A DNA stretch of 64,000 nt from Pogona vitticeps. Lineage: Eukaryota > Chordata > Lepidosauria > Squamata > Agamidae. Positions 36,401 through 51,200 of this stretch are shown one piece after another; the stretch's first letter is position 1, and the number at the start of each line of letters is the position of its first letter. The DNA is taken from contig NC_135788.1 in assembly GCF_051106095.1 (NCBI RefSeq), positions 38,092,001 to 38,156,000 of the forward strand, given 5' to 3'. Position numbers and translations under genes: made by a program. Below the pieces are notes generated by a model. That model did no database searches. It had not been told where the DNA came from and saw only the letters and a list, made by a program, of their open reading frames with translations.

Positions 36401-39400
36401 TCAGAATACGGCCAAAGAGCCCGAAAAACCCATAACAACCAATCTCTGTAATCAATAAACCAAAGTTTTATTTAAAAGAACTTGAAGAGTGGACCTGAAT
36501 CTTTCTGAGGTAATGGTGTTTAGTGACCACCTGGTGGCAGCAGTGAAAAGAGAAGAGTGCTTCCCTCGTGAGATCTGAGGCTTGACGGTCAAGCAAGGGG
36601 CACGACGGTGGACGCAACCATTGGTGTGCAGTGACGGGATTCGAAGAAATCCAGTGAAGCCTGAGTTGAACTCAAAGAAGTCCAGTCAAGCCTGATTTTA
36701 AAAATAATTTTTTCTGCAGTCAAGGGTACCTTTTAGACAAAGGTCTGTGGCAAAGATGTTTGGAACCTCATTAGAGCTTTTGGGAAAAGCTTAGTGGTGG
36801 GGGCTTCTGAACCCAGATCTGGGGGGGGGGTCTAAGTTAGGGAACGACTCTGGATCTGAGGACTAGTCAGCTAGCTTAAGGCTCAAGGCTCTAAGAGTAG
36901 AGAGCGCTTGTGAAAAAGCAGAAGCCAGGGGTCAGAGCAGATCTGAGGGAAGAGAGGAGAAAACCTTTGCTTGAAATAGAATTATATTAGTGACTGGAAG
37001 TAAGAGAAGAAAGACAGGTCCTTTAAAAATAAGTAAGCACTCAGTACTAATCATCCCAGAAGTAAATATGCCACCCAAATGTTCCAAAAGGGGGAATCCT
37101 GAGGCTGAGGTTTTACCTCAAGAAATGGAGGGAAACCCTCTCAATGACTCTTTATCTGAAACTGAGCAAGAGGAATTTGATGAGGGCGCCTCAGAGAAAC
37201 CAAAGGAATTAAGCCCTCAGGAGTTTGAAAAATGGAAGCTGGAACGGGAATTTAAATTAAAAGAATTACAGCTCAAAAATGAGGCCAGACGAATGGCAGC
37301 TGAGCAAGAGTCCAGACAGATAGCAGCTGAGCAGGAGGCCAGACGAATGGCAGCTAAGTTAGAGGCTAGACAAATGTAACTAAGACAAAAAGAGATGGAT
37401 TTTCAATTACAGATGAGACAATTAGAAATTTCTGCTTCAAACAATAACCTTAACAATAACAACAATGCTGGAGGGGGAATTCTCTCAAAAACTGATCTTA
37501 AGAAGTTTCCCAAATATAAAAGAGGGGACTGTCCTGAATCTTTTCTCATTGCTTTTGAGCGCACCTGCTGGGACTTTGAAATTCGAGATGAGGAAAGGAT
37601 GGTTGTTTTGAGGGCTCAAGTTAGTGGAGACCTCACTGAGTTGTATTCCCAATTGCCCCTCGAGAAGTCAAAAGATTTTGAGGCATTTAAAAAGATGGTT
37701 TATTCACGTTTTTGTATTAACACTGAGCACCTGAGGCGAAAATTTCACTCTCTTACTAAAAAGCAGGGGGAATCATATTCACAGTTGGGAGCTAAATTGC
37801 TGCAATGTCTTGAGAAGTGGATGGAAAGGGAGACTATCACTACTCTAGAACAAATGAAGAATTTGATTGGGTTAGAACAATGTATTACCTGGGGAATTGA
37901 GATATTTAGTTAGGGACAAAAACCCTAAAGACCTACTAGAAGCAGGTGAACAGGCAGATTTTATTAATGAGTACAGAAACCCACAATTCTCAGAGTTAAA
38001 AATTAACAGACCAAACTGGGACAACAATAAAAAGTCTTTTAATAAAAATTGCCACAGCAGAACCACAGAAAGAGATGGCCAGAGTAGTCTTTCCCCTAAA
38101 TTGCCAAGACCTAGCTCTCCAAAGCAAATAAACCATGAGTCAAAGTTCAACAAATCTCCTCAGAATGAGAGAAAGAACTGTAAGTGCTTTAACTGTAGCC
38201 AGCCAGGTCACTTACAATTCCAGTGTGGGCAGACTCATCCTAATACAGGGAAGAATGATAATTAAACTAAAAAGGTTTACTCTTTAAAACAAGTTGAATC
38301 GTCTGAGAGAAGCAGTGACCATTGTCCTGTTTCCATGGCGACCACAGCTTCTACAGATCTTGAGGATGACATTCCTGAAGCCACTGTAGTACATTGCTTT
38401 TACATTAGAAATGACAATACCCTTCTCAGAAACACTGGTGAAGAGATAATGGTGGGAGGAAAAAAATATATTGCTATAAAGGACACAGGATCTCAGATTT
38501 CTATAGTACATTCTGATCTGATAACCCAGGATGACATAATTCCAAACAAAACAATAACCTTAAAAGGGATTGGGAAGGAAACTGTGGAGTTAAAAGTGAC
38601 TGAAATTCAAATAGGCTATAGGAATTGGTCTGGAAAGTGGCAGGTAGCCATTTCAGATGAAATACCAGTAGCTTTTCTACTTGGTTGGGACTTAATAGAA
38701 CATGTGAAGAGTGCCTTTAGAGTAACAGGTTCCATGAAGAAGCAGTTAACAATCCCTGAGGGAAAAATTGATTCCCTAACCTTTGAATCTATTCAGGGAT
38801 GCTCCAGTTTAGAAAAGGGCCATGAGGTAACCAAAATGGTTGATTAGGGCATTTTGACAACCCTTAATGTTCCTTCCTGTAATGAGGAACAGATGGAAGA
38901 TATTACTTTGAAAAATGGTACTACACTAACCCCTGATCACCCAGAGAAATCTACAACTGACAAAGACCTGATATATGGAGATGGGTGCAGTTAATAGAGC
39001 ATGTTAAGAGTGCTTTTGCACTTACATTCTCACCAGGAGGCCAGGAATCACCCTCTGCAGCTGAAATTGTTACAGTATCAGATAGAAGCCTGGAGAGAGA
39101 GGTTTCCGTGGTTACCCAGCTTAAGAGTGCTCAAGCTGAACTCATGCTAGTGAAAACCTCAAATGAAAATAGTTTGGCTCAGGAGCAGCAGGAGGAGAGA
39201 AAATTGCTTTTGGCAGAGGTAGAACAAGTAGATCATAAAACTTTGCAAAGCAAACCCCTACCTGACATATCCCTGAATAACGTAACAGAATCAGATGACA
39301 AGTGCAGTGCATCTAAAACCAAACAACTGTTTAAGATTGCACTTAAAAGGAATTCATCTGAGAAGCTTAAGGAGACCCTTGATAGTGGTCCCCCACATAG

Positions 39401-42400
39401 GGAAAACAATTTAGAGAAAGTACCTGTGGGACAATATGTGAATGTGGAGAAAGGCATTCGCTCCAATGTATTAAAGAGGGATGCATCCAGAGATGGTCAG
39501 AGGGAGAGGAAACTGCCTATTCTTTCCCCAAATGAGATAGTGAAGCCTCGAGCCAGAAAGAGAGCGGGCTTCATTATAAAACGACCAGCAGACGACATCC
39601 AGTGGTCGACCGAGTGGCCAATGACTGCTAGTCGACAGAAGCGGTTGTGGAGTAAGGAGCCAGTGGTTAACAGAGGGACTCCTGAGTGCCAGCAGTCATG
39701 TGTCCATCTGAACAAGGCGGTAAGATCCGGACCAGTCTTCAGCGCACCTGGTTACCACTGTGAGTTCAACCTTTTTACAGATGCTTCGAGCCATGGACTT
39801 GGAAAGGTGCGGTGCCTTGCAGATGACTGCGGGAGTGAGCCTGTCTTGGACTTTGCAAACATGGACTTTGCAAAAGAGACTCAGATCATGCCTTGGAAGT
39901 CAAATGACTGATGGAAGGGGGATGGACATTTGTAAATGTGATTAAAATTGAATTGATAGACTAAAACGTGAAGAATGATACCAGGACTTTTATTACCAAT
40001 TGAACTGGACTTTGATTCACTGTTTAATTACTGATGTATAAGTTCCCTGATGGTGATTTCTGTAAGGTTGGTATTGTTACTGAAAAATAATAATAAATTG
40101 TAAATGATAAGGTAAAGTATATTATTGATGATTGAATATTAATAAAGTGTAATTGTTAAAAAGTTTAGAGTAATAGTAATGGAAATTGTTATGTTGAATG
40201 ATGTGACATCTAAAACTGTTAAATGTTATGTAGCTATGTAACTATGCCTGTTTGTTTAGGAGGAAAAACTTATTTCCCCTCCCAAATAAACATATTTAAG
40301 GGGGAGGTCTCTATTTATTAGGTCTATGGTTCATGTTATATTATGTAATGGTTTATGTTTGTTATGTAATAATGGTTCATGCATATTAATGTTGCTGAGA
40401 GGTGGGGCCGAAAGAGATGCTATAAGAGGCGGCGCCTGAGTCAGTCAGGGGGAGTAAGAGAAATGTAAGTCAGAGTCAGTGAGGCAATAGAGAAAAGTCA
40501 GAGAAAGTAATAGTGTGTAGTTTGGGAAATTCTGAGGTGTGATTAGCTACTGAAGATATTTATGAATAAATCTCTGTAATCAATAAACCAAAGTTTTATT
40601 TAAAAGAACTTGAAGAGTGGACCTGAATCTTTCTGAGGTAATGGTGTTTAGTGATCACCTGGTGGCAGCAGTGAAAAGAGAAGAGTGTTTGCCCTCGTGA
40701 GATCTGAGGCTTGAGGGTCAAGCAAGGGGAACGAGGGTGAACGCAACAATGACCTCCACAGGATTAGTCCCAAGTCTCTCAAGGCAAGCATCCTGCTTTC
40801 CACAATGGACATGACATTTATTTGGATAGCCCAATAAGCATGACACAATAGCAGCAGCCATCTCCTGCAGTGCCCTTGAACATGGAGGTTCTCTTTATCA
40901 GCAATAAATATCACAAGTAATAGACAGGTCCAGGTAATGCCCTGCTTTTGTGCAACAGGAAATACTCCACAACTGTCTTCTCTCTCGGCCCTAAAATAAA
41001 TTCAAAATTTAACAAATGAATCCAATTGTGTCTTTCATATTCCAGTAATGTTTTACACACATAAGGAGTACTTGTGTGTTTTGTTCACATACAGATTTCT
41101 CCTACATCAGCATGATGGGAAGGAGAAATAAATCTTTCAAATTAAAAAAAAGTACACATAAAATAATCCCACCTCCTATATCGCACTTTACACTATAAAG
41201 CACATGCTGTTGCATATCAGATTATTCAGCAAAGAAATGGCAGATACAAAACACAGAAACAGCATGTGGTGTTTAAGAGTACTTGGGTATGTAATGAAAG
41301 GTTTGTTACTATTTTCATATACTGAACCTGTTTTTAAGCATGGCAAGGGGAGAGGAGGAGAAAGCACTTTGACTACCAAGAATACAACCGCTCTACTGCC
41401 CTGGGAGACCCACTCACCATTTGGGGGCTTCAGTTCTGCTACCACTGCTGAAAATTTCCCTGTCCCTTTGCAAGTTTAAAAGGTCTGGCTAATTCTGATG
41501 GGAAACAGAGCTCCTAAAGAGCCAGTGGATTGGGCATGAACTGGAGGGGGCCATATAGAAAGAATACAGCAGCATGCATAGGAAATTGTCACAGGTGGAA
41601 ACAAAAGGAAGGAACGGTTTTCTTAAGTTCAGACCATGAGTTTTAAGGAAGTGCCTGAAACGCCTAACTTTTGGTGATAGCTTAACATCAGTAATTCAGG
41701 ACTTGAACGTGCCAATGGGGAAGTTTCCTCCCATTTTTATTAGCAACCTACATCCTCAAGCACTTCCTGGACACTTAGACTGGGGTGGAAGAAGTGGCAC
41801 AGCCGTCTACCTGTGGAAATTCTTGAAAAGCTCCCATTGTTTCTTGATTTCTGTCAGATGAGCCTCCAATCACAATCAAAGGCCTGAAAAGAGGAGAAAT
41901 ACATCAGTTTCATTTCTTAATGCTTAAACTATTATGCTTTGAACACAGTTTTACCCGAATTTTGAAACAAACAATTTTTTCTGTCTGTCTTATTCATAGG
42001 TTGCTTTTTCTCCTGATAAGGGGAAGCAAGGTAGCTCACAGTGCTGAAAAAGTAGAATTAAAAACAGAATAAATTATAAATTAAACTATGATAATAATAA
42101 AATGCCACATGAGGTAAACCCCCTATATCTAGAATCCAGAAACACACATGAGTGATCAACACTGACTGAGCCAAAGCAATTTCTAAGATGGAGACAGGGA
42201 ACTTGTGCCCTTTCCCACTGGTTGCTTAACAACAACTCCCATTAGCTCCAGCCAATGGGCAAATCGTGAAGGCTCATAGGAGGTACAGAGCAACAATTTT
42301 TAGGGAGCCACATGTCTTCCTTCCAGTTTCAAGGAATGCTTAGTTTTGAGAGCCCTCATCAGCTGTTTGTGGAGTAATGGGGTAAATTTAGGCCAGTCTT

Positions 42401-45400
42401 TCTAAGGAGGGAATTGACAAGATGACATTCATTAAGAACTGCTGTGTAAGAAGATCTGTGTATCAGGTCCACAATCAATCTAGACCCAGTCCCACTAAAG
42501 GACTCATGGGTTTATCTCTGGAAAGCTTCTCTTGGTTCAAATCAGGGTCAGAAATAGAAAGACCGACACAAGAATATTCACATTGTATTACTGCTATTCA
42601 GGATTTGTTTAAAAAAGAACAGCAAGACATATTTTAAATTAGAGCAGATGTAAGTGATACTTATTTTAAAAAAAGAAATGCTTTCAACTGTTGTTGAAAG
42701 ACCACAGGTTTTCCTAGATATTTTGCTTTAAGATAAGATACACAAAATGTGTCTTACCCTGGCAGATCATATGACAGTTACCAAGCAATAACATTATCAT
42801 GTTCTTAACGGCCACTGCATTCAAATAAATGATAAGGGGGAACCATCAGAACCATCTCAAAACCAAACTATTGATTAAATCAAAAACAAAACAGTTGTTC
42901 CTCAGATAAATTTCCTAAGCAGAAAGCTCTCTTCCAGTATAGTGGTGAACCTTGACACAATAAGACTTGAAGGTTAAACCCAAATGTCAGTTTCAAGAAG
43001 AATAAATTCACTGAATCAAGACAGGTTCCATAGATGCTGACTTATGAAGACCTGTGCATTCAATGGATCTACTGTGACTTAGACGAGCAATTGTCAGAGT
43101 AGTGCTGCAGTGGTTAGTGTCAAAATGCGTCTTTCCTGGTTTCAAAGCCCCCACTGACCCATTCAACTCATTCAGTAATGAGCTGGACCAGACATACTCT
43201 CTTAGCCTTACAGGGTTGTTATGAGAATGACATGGTAAGGAGAGCCATTTGAGCTCATAGAAAAGGCAGGCTATAAATGTAACAAACAAACCAATAGGAT
43301 GTAGGTGAGCTCTTCAGATAAGTAAACAGTCTGAGAACCCATCTGCCTAAGGCTGAGCAAACATTATTTCAAAATAACACTGTTCTTGCTTTCATGACAT
43401 CTGACCTGTGCTGTAATTCTAAATCACTGTCTGAAGTGTCAGAAATTTTTGTAAGTTCATTACCAGCAGTTCATGTTTGCATTTGCCATTCCAGCTAGAG
43501 CGTGGATAAGGCCTGGACCAGAAACGACAAGACATACACCAGGCCTGGATGCAAAAGAGAATCAAACAAAGAGCATATTAAAATGTGTGCAACAGAAATA
43601 AGAAAAACAACCTGGATTTAAGGTGTATCATGTGAAAAAAATATATTCTCTGCAATCAAATAAAGGTAACTGCATAAATTATAAATAGAACATGGCCAAA
43701 CAGCCCAAAAAAACCTACAACTACCCTACTTTTTTTTATCAGGCTGACAATAAAGCTCTCAGATCAAATGACAAAAGGAGACGGATATACCTGATTGTGC
43801 ATAGTTTCATAATGAAGAATTAATTTCAACAAAGAGAGGCAATCAACATGTTTTATTTTACCTGAAGGACCTTCAGCCAACTCTTCAGGAATTTTTTTTT
43901 CCAGAATACAGTACATGAATAAAGATGAGTGAATAAGGAGGTCTTATGCTTGTGTTTACAATTGAAAATAACATGACACTGAAGTGGAAGGCACTGGGAG
44001 GGAGGCAAACTTCAAGATTCTCCTTTACTTGAACACTACAGTTAATACAACCACAGGTTCCCCATCCTTTATGTTATAGGAAACTGCAGTTGACATAAAA
44101 CCTACTGTACAGAGGAAGTTTTCAAAGGGAAAGAAAGGGAAGTGGTAGCGTGACTGGCATTTTAATGCAATCAATCATGAAGCCAGACCAAAGTGTGTGT
44201 AATATATATGCAAGCAAAGGCTGCTTAAACCAACTGTATCCAACTAGCAATGTAATGTGGTCTGCCAATAATTTAACCTCCCCTTGTTCCAACTGATAAA
44301 CACAGTATACCAAGCACCAGACTATGTGGCTGATAAGCTAGAAATGCCTGTATATGAAGTGTAGATACACTTTGAATGTAGACGTATGAGTATGACAAGC
44401 ATTATGTGCTAGCAGAAGAGTGTGATTTAAGAAATATCAAAATTCAGAGGGAAAACTAGACAAAGTGAGAAGGAAAATGAATGTGAATGCAGGGGGGAAT
44501 CCCTTATGTCATGTAGGCTGTATTATGCGTTTACCTTTTAGGGATTATTGCTTTTGGCAGGGCTGCAACATGAAGACCATTCACTTTAATTTTGTTTAGT
44601 TTATTACTCTTAAAACATCTCTTTGTCTTGACTAATGGCGCTACACAATGATGTTGTGGGACATTCTATCTAAAGCATAGCTGCTCATAAGAACCATCTC
44701 GGCAGTTGTGTCCTACAGGTCCAAAAATGCAGACAGCTTTGTTGATCCATCACAACAAAGTTCTAGCTCTGTTTATCACTAGGAGTAGGTCTTCTGTATA
44801 GCTAATGGATTTCTCTCAAGAGCTAAGCCACAGCATGAAGAACAGTTCATATCTGTGTACTGTTTCTAGGAAAAATCCATTTCCCCACAGTTGCTATGCA
44901 GCTAAGGAACTATGGTTACAGAAAACAGAGAATCTTGAGGTGGGTGGTACTTGACGTAATTCTCCTTGTTAATTTAAAAAAAGAGCCCAACTGCTTCCAC
45001 AATGTAATCCCTAGATCCACTGTAACACTGCAGATACCTCAGGGTTGGTGCAAGTCCTCCTGCCATCTCAAGGGGAAGCAAAGCATCATGCTATCTTTGT
45101 TCCCTTGCACTGCCACATACATACTTACCTTCTCACTCCCTGGAGAAGAATAAGGATAAGGAAGTCAAAGAAAATGGTGCCACCTGAAGGAGGAGAAAGA
45201 CTCCTTTCCCCAGAGGAAGACAGTGGCAGCGCTGCCTACCTGCCACAACAAGGACAAAAGTGGCAGCAACAACACCCACTTGCTTCCCAGAAGAAAAAGC
45301 ATATTGAGGTGGCGGCAGCAGCTCAAAAAGCTGTCATGGGCTTGCTCTCATGGGATTCGAAAGGAGAGAATTTGTATGCCACAGCTCCCCAGCATGACTC

Positions 45401-48252
45401 TACCACATATCCCCCCATGTTTGCCAGCACACACTCGTATGAGACATTTCACGGCGTGACTGCTGTAAACCTCTGTGGACATATAACTAGAGAATATAGA
45501 GTGCAAGCTCTAAACCAAAACTGCAGTCAATTCTTAGAAAGCTAGGCTTGTTAGAAAAGGCAGAACTTGGATGGCTTTTGCAACTGTTCAAGAATCGAGC
45601 CTGAAGCACACATCTTACCTGCTTGTCAAGTATCCAATGGCAGAGGCAGCATATGAGGCCTATCGAAAACATGACAGATACATGGAAATAAGTGCTAAAC
45701 AGAATTTCTGTAGCAGTAACAAAAAGTCAGCCATCCTTTAAACTACTCTTGTCCCCAGATGTTCTTGGACTAAAACTCCCAGAAGCCGTCACCACTGGCT
45801 GTGTTGGCCATGATTTCTGGGAGATGAAGTCTAAGAAAATCCAGGCTGGGAAGCACTGCTTTAAACTACAGGTGCACAACACCTGCATCTACAAGAGTGC
45901 CTACTGTTGCTGAACATGCCCACCTGTCACTGAACTTGTTTCCCTCCTGTTTCACACAGATCACCTTTTCAATGAGAAAAGGAATGAGAAGGAATGAGAA
46001 AAGAGACATTTGTTTCAGGATTCCTATGGGAGCAGATGAAGGTAATTTTTTCTATTCCTTCCTGCTTAGAAAAAGAAAATCACTGGGATACATGTACATG
46101 AAGGTACATGAGCACATGACTCCCCAACTTGAGCCAGAATCACAGGTGGCATCTCTCAGCAGATTTTCTCATGCTGATATTAAATACAGTCACAAGTTAA
46201 GCAAGGAAAGGCAATTCTGTATTACAGAAAGCCAAGCCCTCGGTTGTGCAATACTCGCCCAATGGAAATCTGCCTGGCTCCCTCACTGGGCGTTTTTAAA
46301 AGCCATTTAAAAACTTGGCTCTTTAGGCATGCCTTCCCTCCAGTCAATTAATTGATCTTTCCCTCCAGTCAATTAATTGATCTTTGTTTCTCAATCATCC
46401 CATCTTGATAATGTATATATGCATCTGTTAGTAGGTTCTATTATTATGTATGTTATTGTATTGCATTGTATTGTATTGCATTTTATCACTTGTGTAAGCC
46501 GCCCCGAGTAGACTTTGTCTAGAGGGACGGGGTATACGTCCAAATAAAGTAAAAGTAAAGTAATGCAGTCCAACAATATGAAGATTCCTAGGACACTGAA
46601 CCAGCACATTTCCAGCTACAACCTGTGACAGCTTAATTTTCAAAAAGGGATCTTTGGTCCACAGAAGCAATTAATGCTGGCAGAGAAAAACATGGGTGGT
46701 TGCCAAGATCTAACACAGGGCACAGCAGAAACATGCCCTCTGAAAGCAGGTCTCTCTTTTGCACTAATCACTTGTATAGATTGTAATAACATTGTATGAA
46801 CAAGTGTTATGGAACACAGGCCTGTAGAGCTAAAAGAGACTTAAAGGGTCATCAAGTCTAGCACACAAGCTCACAACCTATCAAATTACGCAGGCAAAAA
46901 ATGAAAATCTTAGCACATTTGTTCGACATTTATTATGAACAGTCTCTTTAGACTACTTGTAGATTTTTTTCCTCACACACCAGCAGATGGCACCTGTGAG
47001 GAAAGATACAGAAATTACACAAGAGTGAAAAGTTGACACCTGATATTTTAGTCAGCACTGCTGAGATAAAACTGCACTACCTGCATTCCTGCAGGCAGCA
47101 TCTTAGTTTACACAATGTGACACTCACTAGAACGCTTCAAAACTATAGGACAGTGGTTTTCAAACTGGGCCCCTGGATGTTCTTGGGACTGCAACTCACA
47201 AAAATCCTGGCCAGTACAGCAAGTGTTAAAAGCTTCTGGGAATTGCAGTCCAAGAACATCTGGGGAGTCCAATTTGAAAACTACTGCTATAGGAGATTAA
47301 AGGCAACAAGGGCTGAAACTGAGGTCACTAACCCAGCTCCCAATGGCCTGGGCCTCCAGCACCATCGCCCTTCAAGATTCCTGATTTTGCCATGCTGAGC
47401 ACAAGGTCTGAAGGAATACTGCTGCTCCACATGGCAAGATTGGGGAGCAAGGGGATATTCAGGGAAAGCCCTATTCCCAATTGTTACCCATTTTGCTTGC
47501 AGCCTTGTCTTATAGATGGCTTGAACTAGACAAACAATTGCTCAATGTTGGAAGACAGCTGCGTAAATTTCAATGAATGTTTGGGAATCTAGGATATGGA
47601 AATTAGTTTCTGTGGAAATACGTACTGCCCACTCACAACTTGTTTTGTAATGCCTGGCTTCCTTTTATTCAGCACTGTAATCACACTGATTCCCTTACCA
47701 ATCCCCCAGCCACTCATGCTGATTTATGGAAAGATGTGTTATGTTAATTAGTAATACTATTTAATATACAGTATTTACTATGTGGGGTTTGATGGTTTAT
47801 AACTATTTTATGGTATTGTATATTATATCTTATTAAATTTTAAATATTAATTTAAAAAAACCGATGGCTCAAATTCTGCATAATTTAAAGATCATGTAGG
47901 TCTTGGAATGGAACTCATTTCCAAGGAAAAGAAACAAGTTAATAAAATAAGCAGAAAGGCTGAATCAGATGGGAAGAACATGTTAACATGTTACTTCTCA
48001 CACTTGCATTGTCTCAGCTTTGATTGTCAGAGTACTTTAACTTTAAGCTAAAAACACAATGATGGGCCTGGTTAGTTCTTTCATTTATATCTGGATTACG
48101 GTACATCTTTCCAAACACGTCAAACTTATTTATCACTGCCTCTGCAACACTTAACTAATGGGGAATTACTGCACTGAACACAGACTGCCATAATTTTCTT
48201 GATTTCATTGGGTTTTTCTGAAACCTTCATTATTTCTATGCAGTCTATTTGA

Positions 48253-48297
<45 letters not shown>

Positions 48298-51200
48298 CAA
48301 ACTCTTCTCCTGCCTCTGCAGAAGCAAGGGGGTAGATATCACATGTCATTGGCTCTCTGTCTACCCTAAAAAGCTTTACTCTTTTAACCACCAGCCCCTA
48401 GTGTCTTAGTTAAATTAGGGCTTCTGTAGGTCAATTGTAGAATTAATTTAGCAGAGTTTGAGATGTACCAACGCCAGGCATGGTTGCTTAGCTAGACGCC
48501 CCTTTTCTCTAACAAGAATCTATGCATTTTATGAAAATGTCAGTGATTCATACGAGAGCTGACAGTACTTAAAGTATATCCACTGCACAGGTGAACAGAT
48601 CTTTCTCCCAAAAGCTGTCTAGAATGAAGGTTATAAATAATATCTTATATGTGGAAGCACATACCGGAACAAACAAGGACAGCAGCAAGAATTGTTAAAT
48701 TGCAAAGAATTGCCTATGTCCAAGAGCCTTATGTGAGCAGTTGCCATGGCACTTGGTGTAGGAGTAAAAAATTAGATAACTATTTAGAATTAATAGTTGG
48801 TGGGTGGGTGAAATGCGGTTTTTACATGATGTCACTGATAAACAGAAAACGAAAGAAATAAGACTACAATTCAAGAGAGGGAGGAAGGCAATTCAATCTA
48901 CCATGTTTTGCGTCTCCTGAAAACAAACCAACAAAAAAGCAAAGCAAAAAACGGCAATGCACAAATGTTTCAAGACAACCAGAGTGGGTGTTTCATTAGC
49001 CAGGCTTTTTGTACCTCACAAGTGGGGTGCCATGGCAACTACACTGTCAAACCGAGTGACATGTTGAAGCAACGCAAAAAACTTTGCAAGTACATGTAAC
49101 CTTGTCAGTATTGCTTTTGATTTCAAAGGAGAAATCATGCATCTGTGTTTTTTCTTTTAGTTGTACTTTTGATTGTGGGTGATATGCATATACATTAGCA
49201 AATTATGTCACATGGAATGGAAGATGGTGAGCCACTGAAAACATAGATTTCACAGGTTAATAAATCAGAGTGGTCAGAAAAGCTGTATCAGAGCAGATTC
49301 ATGCTCTCTTAAAAAAACAGCACCAAATAATTTAGGGTCAAATTACATGTGACATTGTTTTCTCCCAGGGGAAGAACAGAAAACTAACAAATGGGGAAAT
49401 GTTAAGGATCTGTACCCCCACTGTATGTTCTGCTACATACTGTAGCTTTCACATTTTGCTAACAAAAATATTGGAGGAAATGTTATACATGACCAAGCAT
49501 CACTGGCCACTTGAACTTTCTTGTCATACTGTGGATGAGTGTGACAATAAAGCTCAACTGAATGCTAAGCTCTGATCTCTAGAAGTTCAGGAAATAGTTA
49601 CCGGTTGCACTAATGCAACAAAAATGAAATCAGGGGCCACATTCAGGCAAATAGGTTGCTTTACACAACCTATTTCCAGAAGTTGTCAGTGTGAATTAGA
49701 TAACTCAAACCTCCATGAAGTGCTGTTAGTACCTACCATTTACAGTAGGGATGGGCCAGTTGTAACCCTCCAGATGTTGTTCAACTCCCATAACTCGTAC
49801 TCAGCATAGCCAACAACGAAAGATAATGGGATGAAGACCAGAAACCTATCTGCCCTGTTCTGCAATTATTCAAAAGCTATGGAACTGTGTTAGCCCTTCC
49901 AAAAGGTATCTACAGTATAGGTTTACACATGACTGCCTTAAAGCACTAACTGAATGTAGTCTGTTTCATGTCACAAGGATAATCTTTGCTTTCCTAGAAA
50001 TGGTTTAGCTCCCAGCTGAAGTCTATTTCCTACCACTGGAGAAGGGACCCTTTGGCCTTCAATATGTTTTGTCCTAATTTGGCCTGATGGAAGCTATATG
50101 ACAAAACATGAAGGGGGGCAAAGACCGCTAACCCTGTCCCACAGGCTTTTATCATAGGAAGCAAATAGAGTTCATCATGCTAATGAACATCTGGCTGGCA
50201 CGTAACTAAATGCAAGATTGTAGAGTGAGTGAGCTGCATGACATACTTTAGATTAAGACAACAGTACCCATAGGTTTTGGAAATGCTACCTTTTTGGACT
50301 ACAACTACCAGAATCTACTAGCCAGCAGCCATGGTGAGTGGGAAATTCTGGGATGTGAAGCACGAAAAAGGAACTTTTCCATGTTCCTGTAAAAATAACA
50401 GTTGCTACCTTCCTGGTTACATTATAGCTGTTTTATCACTTTGTTAAAATTGAGACTGCTATATCTGTGCTGTTTTACAGTAGGTTGTACAACTCCACTT
50501 GATCTATAAGACTCAGGTCATCTGTGAATAAATGGAATGTGTGAGACACCAGAGTTACAGAATGAACAGGAAGGATTTTGGCTCTGCATATAAACCAGTC
50601 AGCCAAAGATACTTACAGCTTGTTCATTGCGCATTCCAATATATTTAATCCCACTTGCTTGAGCAGCAACCGCTACTTCAATCACAGGAACACCAACAAT
50701 ACCAAACATATACTCTATGTTCTGAAATAAATAGTTTAAAAACATTATTAGAATTGTCTGTCCAAACTATACAAAATTAGTCTGCTTCAATGTATAGATC
50801 TCAATGCTAATAAATGGTTTGGATAGGGAGAAAAAACGAACTGTGAGTCCAAATCCAGAGAGACATTTAATAAGCCCACCTGCAAATTAATGCAGTTGGA
50901 ATACCTGTACTTAAACCATCTGCCATACAATGTGGAATACAGTATATCTATAATACTGTGTTTCCCCGAAAATAAGACATATGAAAATTGCTCCAAAAAC
51001 CATATAAGGGCTTGTTTTCAGGGGATGCTTTATTTTTTCATGTACAACAATCTACATATATTGAAATACAGTCATGTCATCTTCTTCTCGTTGCTGCACA
51101 ATGCTGCACAATGGTGGAAGGCAGGGTTTCACTTAACTGGGGCTTATTTTAGAGGTAGAGCTTATATTACGAGCATCCTGAAAAATCATACTAGGGCTTA

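Larger units (their letters stand above)
35933..40748 (+). mobile_element. Ty3/gypsy-like LTR retrotransposon fossil (Gmr1/SCAN-like gag)
   Basis: A fossil with both LTRs, in HACL1 intron 5, antisense to the gene. ATGAC at 35928-35932 and 40749-40753 is the 5-bp target duplication. Parts recognised in order: 5' LTR, gag with coiled coil, SCAN-like capsid segment and zinc knuckle, an aspartic protease, a short RNase H-like piece, a polypurine tract near 40298, 3' LTR. No reverse transcriptase or integrase segment is recognisable. It is broken, with several breaks. The LTRs differ by roughly 3-4% by eye, suggesting very roughly 10-25 million years under a slow reptile rate. A palindromic repeat later entered the 5' LTR. 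Confidence 0.9.

Noticed and set aside
45045-45545. 166-codon plus-strand frame in HACL1 intron 3
   Set aside because: No domain, no splice or start context, antisense within an intron; likely chance.
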